Shown here piece by piece: positions 44,362 through 53,471 of a stretch of 64,000 nt of DNA (position 1 is its first letter; every line of letters starts with the position of its first letter). The stretch is from Salinimicrobium sediminis (GTDB lineage: Bacteria > Bacteroidota > Bacteroidia > Flavobacteriales > Flavobacteriaceae). A program made the position numbers and the translations under genes. The notes beneath the pieces are model-generated. The model saw only the letters and a list, made by a program, of their open reading frames with translations. It ran no database searches and was not told the origin of the DNA. Location: assembly GCF_900215295.1 (NCBI RefSeq), contig NZ_OCMF01000001.1, positions 744,001 to 808,000 of the forward strand. The letters are read 5' to 3'.

Positions 44362-44883
44362 CTATTCCGGTTTTTCCATCACGGTGCCGCAATTGTTACA
44401 GGTGCGCAATTCTTCACTACTATAGAAATGATTAAAATGCTTGTGAAAATCATTTTCAATGTTGTTCAGCGGGAAATAAACTTCATAAAGTTTATTGTTG
44501 CAGTTTTCACAGAACCACAACAGGCCGTCTTTAGCATTAAGATCTGCCCTTTTTCGCTCCACAACAAGGCCTATTGAACCTGCAGTCCTTTCCGGAGAAT
44601 GCGGCACTTTACCGGGATGCAGGTACATATCCCCGGGACCTAGCTCAAAAGTCCTTTTTTTGCCGTCTTCCTGGATGTGGACCTTGATATTTCCCTCCAA
44701 TTGATAAAACAATTCTTCAGTTTCATTATAGTGATAGTCCTTTCTCGAATTCGGTCCGCCTACCACCATAACTATATAATCCTGGCCTTCAGGATAAATA
44801 CTTTTATTGCTAACGGGCGGTTTTAGGCTCTCCCGGTTTTGAGCGATCCACTGGTTGAGATTAAAAGGTTTTGCTATTGACAT
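44362..44883 (-). CDS. nbaC: 3-hydroxyanthranilate 3,4-dioxygenase
   Basis: A cytoplasmic cupin dioxygenase opening the ring of 3-hydroxyanthranilate in tryptophan breakdown and quinolinate synthesis. The iron ligands are H51, E57 and H95 (HYNETEE and PGKVPHSPERT). The 173-residue length and a C-terminal rubredoxin-like pair of CxxC motifs (C125/C128, C162/C165) identify the bacterial form. Other kynurenine genes are not in the window. Confidence 0.92.
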   Translation of the reverse strand: MSIAKPFNLNQWIAQNRESLKPPVSNKSIYPEGQDYIVMVVGGPNSRKDYHYNETEELFYQLEGNIKVHIQEDGKKRTFELGPGDMYLHPGKVPHSPERTAGSIGLVVERKRADLNAKDGLLWFCENCNNKLYEVYFPLNNIENDFHKHFNHFYSSEELRTCNNCGTVMEKPE

Positions 44884-45001
44884 TTTTGAAGTTTTAGAAG
44901 CTTAAAATTACGGATTCTTTTTCTGAAGGCAGTCGCTTCGGAAGCTACTTGCTGCTGAATGAAGGTTTTTCCTTAACTTTCCTGCTGAAAATTTACAACC
45001 C

Positions 45002-46078
45002 ATGAAAAAAATCCTTCTCCTTTTAGCCTTTTTTGGCACCCTTGCTTGTAATAATGCTTCCGAAGAAAAGTCTGTAGATCCCGAAGCTCCTGAAACAACT
45101 TCAGAAGAAAAAGATACCGTTCCAAATTTCGGAATAGTGATCCACGGTGGCGCGGGGACTATTCTGAAAGAGAATATGAGCGACAGCCTTGAAAAAGAAT
45201 ACAGAGCAAAATTGGAGGAAGCTATTCGTACAGGGCACCAAATACTTGCCAATGGCGGTACTGCCCTTGAAGCTGTTCAACGAACCATTAATGTTATGGA
45301 AGATTCGCCACTTTTCAATGCAGGTAAAGGTGCGGTCTTTACCAATGAAGGGACGAATGAACTTGATGCTTCCATCATGGACGGCTCTAATCTTAATGCC
45401 GGGGCCGTAGCCGGTGTAACCACCATAAAAAACCCGATTAACCTTGCCTATGAGGTAATGGTAAATTCTGAACATGTGATGTTGGGTGGTAAAGGCGCCG
45501 AACAATTTGCAAAGGAACAGGGAATTGAGATCGTAGATCCTCAATATTTCTACACCGAAAACAGGTACCAGAGTTTACAGCGCATCAGAGAAAAGGAAAA
45601 GACCGAGTTAGATCACGATAGCCAAAAAACGGCTTTTGTTGATCCATTTATTAAAGATTCAAAATTTGGTACCGTAGGCTGTGCCGCTCTTGACAAGCAT
45701 GGGAATCTTGCTGCGGGAACTTCGACCGGGGGCATGACCAACAAGAGATACAACAGGATTGGAGATGCTCCAATAATTGGAGCGGGTACATACGCAAATA
45801 ATAGAACTGCTGCTATTTCCAGCACAGGCTGGGGAGAGTTCTTTATTCGCGGAATGGTAGCTTATGATATTTCGGCACTAATAGAATATAAAGGCCTTAG
45901 TCTTGAAGAAGCAGCAAAAGAAGTGATCCAGAAAAAAATTCCGGCACTGGGAGGTGACGGAGGTATTATCGCTATAGACCATAAAGGTAATGTTGCCATG
46001 GAATTCAACACTGCAGGAATGTACCGGGCAAAAATGAACAGAGAGGGAGAGCTGGAAATAGGAATCTATGGAGAATAA
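45002..46078 (+). CDS. Isoaspartyl peptidase/L-asparaginase-type Ntn hydrolase, lipid-anchored
   Basis: A 358-residue Ntn-type amidohydrolase (family T2) that self-cleaves before a nucleophile Thr; T224 in SKFGTVGCAALDK fits. Other blocks are VIHGGAGT (47-54), PLFNAGKGAVFT and GDAPIIGAGTYAN. Related enzymes hydrolyse isoaspartyl dipeptides and asparagine in the cytoplasm, but this one has a lipoprotein signal with lipobox LAC (C16) and an acidic linker, so it acts outside the inner membrane. It is a single-gene unit. Confidence 0.92.
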   Translation: MKKILLLLAFFGTLACNNASEEKSVDPEAPETTSEEKDTVPNFGIVIHGGAGTILKENMSDSLEKEYRAKLEEAIRTGHQILANGGTALEAVQRTINVMEDSPLFNAGKGAVFTNEGTNELDASIMDGSNLNAGAVAGVTTIKNPINLAYEVMVNSEHVMLGGKGAEQFAKEQGIEIVDPQYFYTENRYQSLQRIREKEKTELDHDSQKTAFVDPFIKDSKFGTVGCAALDKHGNLAAGTSTGGMTNKRYNRIGDAPIIGAGTYANNRTAAISSTGWGEFFIRGMVAYDISALIEYKGLSLEEAAKEVIQKKIPALGGDGGIIAIDHKGNVAMEFNTAGMYRAKMNREGELEIGIYGE

Positions 46079-46100
46079 TTCCTCAGAAAGATTTTTCAAA

Positions 46101-46127
46101 AACCGCCCTAAAAGGCGGTTTTTTTTA
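46101..46127 (+). terminator. Terminator after the asparaginase-type gene
   Basis: Perfect stem AACCGCC / GGCGGTT with loop CTAAAA and a run of T. Confidence 0.95.
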
Positions 46128-46185
46128 TTCCCGCTATTAACAAAAATTTAAGGTTCTATTGGTTCGGAAAAATCAGAACTAAATG

Positions 46186-46193
46186 TATTTTTG
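46186..46193 (+). promoter_or_regulatory. -7 box for the efflux operon
   Basis: TATTTTTG, exact to TAnnTTTG, 26 bases before the regulator gene's ATG. TTCG 19 bases upstream (46163-46166) may be a degenerate -33. If the regulator represses itself its operator is probably in this stretch, but I see no palindrome. Confidence 0.6.
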
Positions 46194-46219
46194 CAGCTTC
46201 GTATTTCAGAAAAAAGAGA

Positions 46220-46714
46220 ATGGATCTAGGGATTGAACGCAAGAATTTAATAGAAGAGCTGGGAGTGCACCTGGAGGGAGATCATTTAGCCCCTCTTGCT
46301 GCACGCATTTTAGCCACGTTGATCCTTTCAGGAAAAAAAGGGGTGACCTTTGAGGAACTGGTGAATGAATTAAATGCGGGTAAAAGTACAGTGTCTACTC
46401 ATCTTGACCATCTTCAAAACACTAATCGGGTCACTTATTTCACCAAACCCGGGGAGCGAAAGAGATATTTTATAATTGATCCCAATCTCATTCTTAATGT
46501 GATGGAGGAAATGCTCAACAAATGGGAGAAGGAAAGAAAACTGCACATAAAGATAAGGAATTATAAAGAAGAATCTAACCTGCAGGCTGCAAAGACAGGT
46601 GATTTTCAGTTCGACCTGGAATTTCAGGAAGATTACCTCACTTTTTTAAATGAAACCTCTACTGCGGTCCAAAAATTAAAAACCAGGCTTCTGGCCAGAT
46701 ATAACGAAAATTAG
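46220..46714 (+). CDS. GbsR/MarR-family transcriptional regulator of the efflux operon
   Basis: A 164-residue winged-helix regulator: LAARILATLILSGKKGVTFEELVNELNAGKSTVSTHLDHLQ (about 27-67) is the helix-turn-helix, followed by the wing VTYFTKPGERKRYF, and a C-terminal coiled coil for dimerisation. The family includes GbsR and MarR-like repressors. It precedes the pump genes by 13 bases, so it probably controls them and itself. Confidence 0.9.
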   Translation: MDLGIERKNLIEELGVHLEGDHLAPLAARILATLILSGKKGVTFEELVNELNAGKSTVSTHLDHLQNTNRVTYFTKPGERKRYFIIDPNLILNVMEEMLNKWEKERKLHIKIRNYKEESNLQAAKTGDFQFDLEFQEDYLTFLNETSTAVQKLKTRLLARYNEN

Positions 46715-46727
46715 ATACTTGAACATA

Positions 46728-47846
46728 ATGAAGAAAATAAGCTTTTCAGCAATTATATTAAGCAGCCTGTTATGGGTTTCCTGCCAGGATAATGAAGCGG
46801 GACAGGCACAGGCCGGAGGTGCTGCACCCTTTCCGGTGATCGAGATTCCCGAAAGAACGGTGACAGGCTTTACCTCCTATCCTGTGAGTATTGAAGGAAC
46901 GGTATCAAGTGGAGTCAGGGCTAAAGTGTCCGGGTATATCACCGGGGTTTTAGTAGATGAAGGAGAAAAAGTGCGAAAAGGTCAGACCCTCTTTAGATTA
47001 GAGACTCAAACTTTAAACCAGGAGGCAGGCGCTGCAAAAGCCAATGTCAATGCTGCACAGGTGGAGGTTGACAAATTAAAACCCCTGGTGGAAAAAGGTA
47101 TCATAAGCCCGGTGCAGCTGGAAACTGCAAAAGCCAGGTTGGAACAGGCCAAAGCCGGCTATAGTAGTATCGCTGCAAGTATAGATTATGCCAATATCAA
47201 AAGCCCGGTTGATGGATACGTGGGGGCAATAAATTTTAGGGAAGGTTCTTTGGTAAGCCCGGGAGATCCTACTCCGCTTACCACAGTTTCAGATATTGAT
47301 GAGGTGTATGCTTTCTTTTCAATGAACGAAAGGGATTATCTCAATTTTATTCAAAATGCTGAAGGGGAGGATATTTCTCAAAAAATAGAAAATTTCCCTG
47401 CGGTACAGCTTGAGTTGGTGAATGGAGAGATCTATTCTGAAGAAGGAGAGATCCAGACCGTCACAGGCCAAATCGATCCTACCACAGGAACAGTAGGGTT
47501 TAGAGCTGTTTTCTCTAATCCTAACCGGATCCTGGCCAGCGGTAACAGCGGAAGGATCAGGATTCCCAGGACCTATGAGGATGTGCCGGTTATTCCTGAA
47601 TCGGCTTCCTTTGAACAACAGGGGATCGTGTATGTTTATGGCGTGCAGGGGGATTCTATGGCGGTTTCAGTACCTATAAAAGTTCTTGACCGGGTTCAAA
47701 ATCTGATTGTAGTGCGTGAGGGAGTGAAAAAAGGTGATAAGATCGTTGCGCAGGGCGTGGGGAAATTAAGGAACAATACCCCAATTACACCTCAACCCAT
47801 ACCATTCGATAGTATTGCAAGGTCAATAACCCCAATTTTTAAATAG
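46728..47846 (+). CDS. RND efflux periplasmic adaptor (AcrA/MexA-like)
   Basis: A 372-residue membrane-fusion protein linking pump and outer-membrane channel. It has a lipobox-like VSC (C19), lipoyl half-motifs VRAKVSGYITGVLVDEGEKVRKGQTLFRLE and ANIKSPVDGYVGAINFREGSLVSPG, an alpha-hairpin between (about 105-150), and a beta-barrel C-terminus. ATG at 46728 is preferred to TTG at 46719. It lies between the regulator and the pump gene. Confidence 0.95.
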   Translation: MKKISFSAIILSSLLWVSCQDNEAGQAQAGGAAPFPVIEIPERTVTGFTSYPVSIEGTVSSGVRAKVSGYITGVLVDEGEKVRKGQTLFRLETQTLNQEAGAAKANVNAAQVEVDKLKPLVEKGIISPVQLETAKARLEQAKAGYSSIAASIDYANIKSPVDGYVGAINFREGSLVSPGDPTPLTTVSDIDEVYAFFSMNERDYLNFIQNAEGEDISQKIENFPAVQLELVNGEIYSEEGEIQTVTGQIDPTTGTVGFRAVFSNPNRILASGNSGRIRIPRTYEDVPVIPESASFEQQGIVYVYGVQGDSMAVSVPIKVLDRVQNLIVVREGVKKGDKIVAQGVGKLRNNTPITPQPIPFDSIARSITPIFK

Positions 47847-47855
47847 TCAATAAAA

Positions 47856-50800
47856 ATGCTTAAGACCTTTATAGAGAGACCTGTATTATCTACAGTAGTT
47901 TCCATTGTAATAGTTATCCTGGGAATTTTAGCCATCACCACCCTGCCGGTAACTCAATATCCTGATATCGCGCCACCAACGGTGCAGGTATCTGCAAATT
48001 ATCCCGGTGCCAATGCTGCTACGGTTTTGGAAAGTGTGATCATTCCCATTGAAGAACAGATCAACGGGGTTGAAGGAATGGATTATATTACATCTACCGC
48101 CAGCAATAACGGAAGTGCAGGCATTCAGGTGTTTTTCAAACAGGGAGTAGATCCCGATATTGCCTCGGTGAACGTGCAGAATCGTGTTGCCCGTGCCACT
48201 CCATTGTTACCAAGGGAGGTAACTCAAAGTGGGGTAACTACTCAGAAACAGCAAACCAGTGCCCTAATGTTTTTCACTGTTGTTTCTGAAAATGAGGCCT
48301 ATGATGCGACCTTCATTCAGAATTACCTCAACATTAATGTAATTCCTGAACTCAAAAGGGTAAATGGTGTGGGGGATGTAAACGTTTTTGGGGCCAAGAC
48401 CTATGCTATGCGGGTGTGGTTACAACCCGAAAAAATGGCTGCATATAATCTTATTCCGGCAGATGTTATTGGAGCTATTAACGAACAAAGCCAGGAGGCT
48501 GCAGCAGGATCTCTCGGTCAAAACAATGCTGAAGCTTTTGAATATGTAATTCGGTATAGCGGTCGTTACAGTACAGAAGAAGAGTATAACAATATTGTCA
48601 TCAAGGCCCTCGATAACGGAAGATTCTTAAGGCTGCAGGATGTTGCCCAGGTTGAACTCGATGCCCAGGGCTATAATGTAATTTCTTTCACCGATGGTAA
48701 CCCGGGAGTAAGTATGGGGGTTTATCAGACTCCAGGCTCGAATGCACAGGAGATCATCGAGAATATCCATGAAAAACTGGACGAGCTGGAACAGAATTTC
48801 CCTACCGGACTCGAGGTGAAGGTGAATTTTGACTCTAATGAATTCCTGAATGCTTCGATTAATAAGGTGGTACTTACCATTTTAGAAGCTTTCCTGCTGG
48901 TATTCCTTGTAGTGTTCATCTTTCTCCAGGATTTCAAGTCTACTTTGATTCCGGCAATAGCAGTTCCTGTTTCTATTATCGGAACTTTCTTTTTCCTGAA
49001 TCTGTTCGGTTACTCCATCAACCTGTTAACACTATTTGCGCTGGTGCTTGCCATTGGGATCGTTGTTGATGATGCCATTGTAGTGGTAGAAGCTGTTCAC
49101 GCCAAGTTGGAAGAGGGTGCCGAAAATGCGAAACAGGCTACCCATACTGCCATGGAGGAAATTGCGGGGGCTATTGTTTCTATTACTTTGGTAATGGGGG
49201 CGGTGTTTATTCCGGTGACCTTTATTACAGGGCCAACAGGAGTTTTTTATGAGCAATTTGGAGTTACTCTCATGGTTGCCATCGCTATTTCTGCCATTAA
49301 TGCTCTAACTTTAAGTCCGGCTCTTTGTGCACTGTTCCTGAAACCTCACCACGAGAAAGAAGGTAAAAGAAAAGGTTTTTTAAAAAGGTTCTTCTCTGCC
49401 TTTAATGTGGCTTTTGAAGCTACTACCAATAAATATATTAGATCGGTTTCTTTCCTGTACCGGCAAAAATGGATTACGGCAGTTATTATTCTTGCAGCCA
49501 TTGGTGCGATTTTCTGGGCCTCTTCCACTACTCCAACGGGATTTGTCCCCGATGAAGACCGGGGAATGATCTTCGCCAATATTGAACTTCCTCCGGGAGC
49601 TTCCCTGGACAGGACAGCAGAAGTAACTGCGGAATTGAACAGACGTATTCAAGAGATTCCGGGAGTAGATGTGGTATCCCTGGTAAACGGGTTCAGCTTT
49701 TTGGGAGGTGCCGGAAGTAACTACGGGATAGGGTTTATACGCCTTGATGACTGGGATGAACGTACCGAAGAAGGGATGTCGGCAGAAGCCATAATCGGAA
49801 AGTTCTTTGGAGCTGCGGCCGGAATAAGCGATGCTAATATTCTCTTTTTTCAGCCCCCTAGTGTACCCGGATTTGGAGCCTCTTCGGGATTTGAGATGAA
49901 GGTGCTTGACCGCACAGGTGGCAGCTTTGAAGATCTTGACAGTGCTACCAAAAATTATCTGGCAGATCTTTCGGCTAGGCCGGAGATCCTTTATGCCCAA
50001 AGTTCTTTTAATACCAATTATCCTCAATACGAGATCGACCTTAATGTGCCTAAAGCGAAGGAAGCAGGAGTAGAAATAAGCACCATTTTCTCTACTCTTC
50101 AGTCTTACATAGGTTCTGTATATGCAGCAGATTTTGCCCGATTCGGAAAACAGTACCGGGTGTTCGTGCAGGCTTTGCCAGAAGACAGGGCTACAGTAGA
50201 TGACCTGAATTCTATTTTTGTAAGAAATTCGAGAGGAGAAATGGCGCCAATTACTCAATTTGTCACTTTGAGCAGGGTTTACGGACCCCAATCTGTGACC
50301 AGGTTCAACCTTTTTAATTCAGCGAGTGTCAATGGGGCCGCGGCACCGGGATATTCTTCGGGAGATGCCATTGCTGCCGTGCAGGAAGTGGGAACCGGTT
50401 CCCTGCCTGAAGGCTTTGATATAGGATTTTCAGGATTAACAAGAGAGGAGATCTCTGCAGGAGATCAAACCACGTTCATCTTCCTGTTGAGTATTCTTTT
50501 TGTGTTCTTCATCCTCGCAGCACAATACGAAAGTTATTTGCTGCCGCTGGCGGTACTGCTTTCTTTACCTGTGGGAGTAATGGGGGCCTATGTTACCACT
50601 GCCCTTACAGGCCTGGAGAATAACATCTATTTCCAGATCGCGCTGATCATCCTGTTGGGATTACTTGCGAAAAATGCCATTTTGATCGTGGAATTTGCCA
50701 TACAACGACGTAATGCAGGGAACTCCATAGTGGATTCGGCAATGGGAGCTGCAAGAGCCAGGTTACGACCAATCCTTATGACCTCCTTTGCCTTTATTGT

Positions 50801-50999
50801 AGGACTTCTTCCCCTGGTTTTTGCTTCGGGTACAGGGGCTGCAGGAAACCGTTCTATAGGTACCGGTGCCGTAGGTGGATTGCTAATTGGAACTATCCTT
50901 GGAATTTTTATTATTCCTATCCTGTTCATCCTGTTCCAGTGGCTTCAGGAGAAAGTAAGTGGAAAGCCTGAAGTTGTTTCTGGAGAACCGATCAATTAG
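47856..50999 (+). CDS. RND multidrug efflux permease (AcrB/MexB-like)
   Basis: A 1047-residue inner-membrane proton antiporter that expels hydrophobic compounds. It has twelve membrane helices, two large periplasmic loops, the first-helix segment FIERPVLSTVVSIVIVILGI, TM4 with the proton-relay Asp pair in GIVVDDAIVVVEAVH, and TM10 with the relay Lys in GLLAKNAILIVEFA. Length is normal for the HAE-1 group. Substrates cannot be predicted. The gap to the adaptor is nine bases and to the outer-membrane gene eleven. Confidence 0.97.
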   Translation: MLKTFIERPVLSTVVSIVIVILGILAITTLPVTQYPDIAPPTVQVSANYPGANAATVLESVIIPIEEQINGVEGMDYITSTASNNGSAGIQVFFKQGVDPDIASVNVQNRVARATPLLPREVTQSGVTTQKQQTSALMFFTVVSENEAYDATFIQNYLNINVIPELKRVNGVGDVNVFGAKTYAMRVWLQPEKMAAYNLIPADVIGAINEQSQEAAAGSLGQNNAEAFEYVIRYSGRYSTEEEYNNIVIKALDNGRFLRLQDVAQVELDAQGYNVISFTDGNPGVSMGVYQTPGSNAQEIIENIHEKLDELEQNFPTGLEVKVNFDSNEFLNASINKVVLTILEAFLLVFLVVFIFLQDFKSTLIPAIAVPVSIIGTFFFLNLFGYSINLLTLFALVLAIGIVVDDAIVVVEAVHAKLEEGAENAKQATHTAMEEIAGAIVSITLVMGAVFIPVTFITGPTGVFYEQFGVTLMVAIAISAINALTLSPALCALFLKPHHEKEGKRKGFLKRFFSAFNVAFEATTNKYIRSVSFLYRQKWITAVIILAAIGAIFWASSTTPTGFVPDEDRGMIFANIELPPGASLDRTAEVTAELNRRIQEIPGVDVVSLVNGFSFLGGAGSNYGIGFIRLDDWDERTEEGMSAEAIIGKFFGAAAGISDANILFFQPPSVPGFGASSGFEMKVLDRTGGSFEDLDSATKNYLADLSARPEILYAQSSFNTNYPQYEIDLNVPKAKEAGVEISTIFSTLQSYIGSVYAADFARFGKQYRVFVQALPEDRATVDDLNSIFVRNSRGEMAPITQFVTLSRVYGPQSVTRFNLFNSASVNGAAAPGYSSGDAIAAVQEVGTGSLPEGFDIGFSGLTREEISAGDQTTFIFLLSILFVFFILAAQYESYLLPLAVLLSLPVGVMGAYVTTALTGLENNIYFQIALIILLGLLAKNAILIVEFAIQRRNAGNSIVDSAMGAARARLRPILMTSFAFIVGLLPLVFASGTGAAGNRSIGTGAVGGLLIGTILGIFIIPILFILFQWLQEKVSGKPEVVSGEPIN

Positions 51000-51010
51000 A
51001 AAATTAGAAG

Positions 51011-52411
51011 ATGAAAAGATTAAAAGTTTATAAATTCATCCTTGTTCCGGCAGTTCTACTTTCTTTGCAGTCCTGTTTTGTTGCCAAAGACTACCAAAGG
51101 CCACAGGTTATCGAAGATGAATTTTATCGTACAGACCGCCTTCCGCAGGACAGTTCCAATGTTAATGAGATCTCCTGGAGAGGAATGTTTACTGATCCCG
51201 TGCTTACTCAATACATTGAGGAAGGGCTGGAAAACAATATCGATATCCGCGTTGCCATTCAACAGATCGAAGCTGCACAGGCTTATGTGAAGCAGGGAAA
51301 AGCAGCATATTTCCCGACTCTTGGAGCGGGCGCAAATGTGACACACCAGGAACTCTCCGGCAACAGTCAGTTTGCGGCTCTTGGTAATACTTCAATCGAC
51401 CAGTTTGACCTGACTGCAAACCTTTCCTGGGAAGCAGATATCTGGGGCAGAATAAGGAGTAACGACCTTGCAATGCAGGCGGCATACCTACAATCTGTAG
51501 CCGGGCATCAGGCTGTGAAGACAGAGCTTATCGCCAATATCGCATCGATATACTTCCGGTTGCTGGCTCTTGATGAGCAGCTTAGAATAACGGAGGAAAC
51601 TATTGAGAACCGCGAAAGCAGCCTGGAAACTACGAGAGCTTTAAAAGAAGCCGGGGTCCTAACCGAAGTTGGGGTTCAGCAAACACAGGCGCAGCTTTAC
51701 CGTGCACAGGCTGTACGGGTTGATTTGGTGAATAACATCAGGTTACTGGAAAATACCATGTCTATTCTTTTGGGAGATGCCCCACATGACATTCAAAGGA
51801 CCAGCCTGGCAGAACAACAGATCACCACCGATCTAAAGATCGGGGTTCCAGCAGAACTGCTAAGGAACCGCCCCGATGTTATTGCCGCCGAGTATAATCT
51901 TGTCAATGCTTTTCAATACGTGAATGTCGCCCGCAGTAATTTTTATCCGTCCTTAAGATTGACTGCACAAGGAGGTTTTCAAAGTCTGGACCTTGCTGAG
52001 TTGCTTAATACAAATTCACTTTTTGCCAATATTGCCGGCTCTCTAACGCAGCCAATTTTTAACCAAAGACAAATTAGGACACAGTATGAGGTGGCGCAGG
52101 CACAGCAGGAGATCGCATTTCTTAACTTTAGAAGAGCTCTGATAACGGCTTCAAGAGAAGTCTCTGACGCGCTTTACAATTTCGAAGCTGCCGAAGAAAC
52201 AATCCAACTTAAAACCCTGGAATTCGATTCTTACGATCTTGCTACCGATTATTCTGAAGAATTGCTTAACAATGGAATGGCAAATTACCTTGAAGTGTTG
52301 ACTGCAAGAGAAAATGCTCTGAATGCAAGGCTTGAATTGATCAACGCAGAATTAAACCGACTTAACGCAATAGTCGATCTTTACCAGGCGCTTGGAGGCG
52401 GCCGGGAATAA
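51011..52411 (+). CDS. Efflux outer-membrane lipoprotein (OprM/NodT-like)
   Basis: A 466-residue TolC-family channel: lipobox SLQSC (C22), then YQRP, followed by two OEP repeats of coiled coil and barrel strands. SWEADIWGRIRSND (about 137-150) and GVPAELLRNRPDVIAAEYNLVNA (about 277-299) are family signatures. It completes the tripartite pump and is followed by a strong terminator. Confidence 0.96.
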   Translation: MKRLKVYKFILVPAVLLSLQSCFVAKDYQRPQVIEDEFYRTDRLPQDSSNVNEISWRGMFTDPVLTQYIEEGLENNIDIRVAIQQIEAAQAYVKQGKAAYFPTLGAGANVTHQELSGNSQFAALGNTSIDQFDLTANLSWEADIWGRIRSNDLAMQAAYLQSVAGHQAVKTELIANIASIYFRLLALDEQLRITEETIENRESSLETTRALKEAGVLTEVGVQQTQAQLYRAQAVRVDLVNNIRLLENTMSILLGDAPHDIQRTSLAEQQITTDLKIGVPAELLRNRPDVIAAEYNLVNAFQYVNVARSNFYPSLRLTAQGGFQSLDLAELLNTNSLFANIAGSLTQPIFNQRQIRTQYEVAQAQQEIAFLNFRRALITASREVSDALYNFEAAEETIQLKTLEFDSYDLATDYSEELLNNGMANYLEVLTARENALNARLELINAELNRLNAIVDLYQALGGGRE

Positions 52412-52442
52412 TTTCATGATTGGATTTTTAATTGTTGGACCG

Positions 52443-52471
52443 GCCCTGCCTTTTGGCGGGGCTGTTTTTTT
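52443..52471 (+). terminator. Terminator after the efflux operon
   Basis: Stem GCCCTGCC / GGCGGGGC (one G-T pair), loop TTTT, followed by TGTTTTTTT. Its end touches the stop of the convergent lipoprotein gene. Confidence 0.93.
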
Positions 52472-52973
52472 ATTCCAGTTTTCCCCCTTTTGCCGCCCAC
52501 CATGGGTGGATCTCAACTTCCAACCTGCCGGCTTTAACCATCGGATCCATTTTCGCAAGGCTGTCGGCCACTTCTAAAGTTGGAGTATTATAAACGGCAA
52601 TACCTCTAATCTCTCCGTCATTCCCCATAGGCCCGGCAAGGCTCATATAACCCTCGCTTGCCATACGGTTAAGATGCGCCATGTGTTGTTTCTGAAGTTC
52701 TGCCGCAGTAGCAGAATCCTGGCTCCTGTTTTTTCCGCTTTTTAGGAGAACAAGAAAATATTGTTGCATAAGGTGCTTTTCCCCGTCATCTTCATACACA
52801 AAAGTTTGATACCCCCGGTCCTTGAGATCTTCTGCCCTTTCCTCTATACTTGGAGGAACTGTATCGGGTTGCCGCACCTGCACTTCTTCAGGTGATTGTA
52901 TCCCTCTAACGTCAGGATCTCCTTTGCAGGAAACAAGGACTGCTACAGCTGAAATGAGAATAATGCTTTTCAT
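52470..52973 (-). CDS. YciI-like domain lipoprotein
   Basis: A 167-residue lipoprotein: signal peptide with lipobox VLVSC (C16), a charged linker (about 17-60), then a YciI-like (ferredoxin-fold) domain with QQYFLVLLKSG, QKQHMAHLNRMASEGYMSLAGPMGNDGEIRGI and a closing DPMVKAGRLEVEIHPWWA. YciI-type proteins have a conserved His-Asp pair of unclear role. ATG at 52973 overlaps the TGA of the CYTH gene (ATGA), so the two are coupled. Confidence 0.85.
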   Translation of the reverse strand: MKSIILISAVAVLVSCKGDPDVRGIQSPEEVQVRQPDTVPPSIEERAEDLKDRGYQTFVYEDDGEKHLMQQYFLVLLKSGKNRSQDSATAAELQKQHMAHLNRMASEGYMSLAGPMGNDGEIRGIAVYNTPTLEVADSLAKMDPMVKAGRLEVEIHPWWAAKGGKLE

Positions 52974-53455
52974 TTTATTCGATTTTGCCATTCTTTGAAT
53001 GGAAATTTACTTAGGTATGAATTATAATATTTTTGGTTTCCGGTGACTTCGAGACCCACCCATTGGGGTTTCTCAAACATTTCATCTTCTTCAGAAAGTT
53101 CAACTTCAGCCAGTAAGAGCCCCTGGTTCTCTCCCAGAAATTCATCGGCTTCAAAAATGTGTTTTCCCACTCTTATTTCGTACCTGATCTTTTCAATAAT
53201 CCCCGGCTCACACAACTTCAGTAAAGCTTCAGCCTCCTTCAATGCGATCTCCTTCTCCCATTCAAACCTGCTGAGCCCGTCGCTGCTGCTTTTGCCTTTA
53301 ATGGTCAAAAACCCCTGTTCTCCCCTTATTCTTACCCTCACAGTACGCTCTGCTGCGGAATTTAAATAACCCTGGACGATCCTGGTTTTTCTGAAAGCAT
53401 CCTTTCGAAAATCATAGTTCTCTAAAATGAGAAATTTTCTTTCTATTTCCTGCAT
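52970..53455 (-). CDS. CYTH-domain protein (triphosphate tunnel metalloenzyme)
   Basis: A 161-residue cytoplasmic protein with the defining EIERKFL motif (4-10) and repeated ExK/RxR strands lining the tunnel (RVRIRGEQGFLTIKG, RFEWEKEI, EIRVGKHIFEADEF, LLLAEVELSEEDE). The family includes inorganic triphosphatases and class IV adenylate cyclases; triphosphatase is the commoner activity. ATG at 53455 chosen over TTG two codons upstream. Coupled to the YciI-like gene. Confidence 0.92.
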   Translation of the reverse strand: MQEIERKFLILENYDFRKDAFRKTRIVQGYLNSAAERTVRVRIRGEQGFLTIKGKSSSDGLSRFEWEKEIALKEAEALLKLCEPGIIEKIRYEIRVGKHIFEADEFLGENQGLLLAEVELSEEDEMFEKPQWVGLEVTGNQKYYNSYLSKFPFKEWQNRIK

Positions 53456-53471
53456 CTTCAAAAATAGGATT

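Noticed and set aside
42725-44883. Calling the aldehyde dehydrogenase a 2-aminomuconate semialdehyde dehydrogenase because it follows 3-hydroxyanthranilate dioxygenase
   Set aside because: The sequence looks like ALDH7/antiquitin, and no other kynurenine-pathway genes are here; neighbourhood alone is too weak.
49380-50291. A 303-codon minus-strand open frame opposite the RND permease gene
   Set aside because: Its translation is rich in Arg, Ser, Tyr and Cys without domain sense, and the plus-strand permease is unmistakable.
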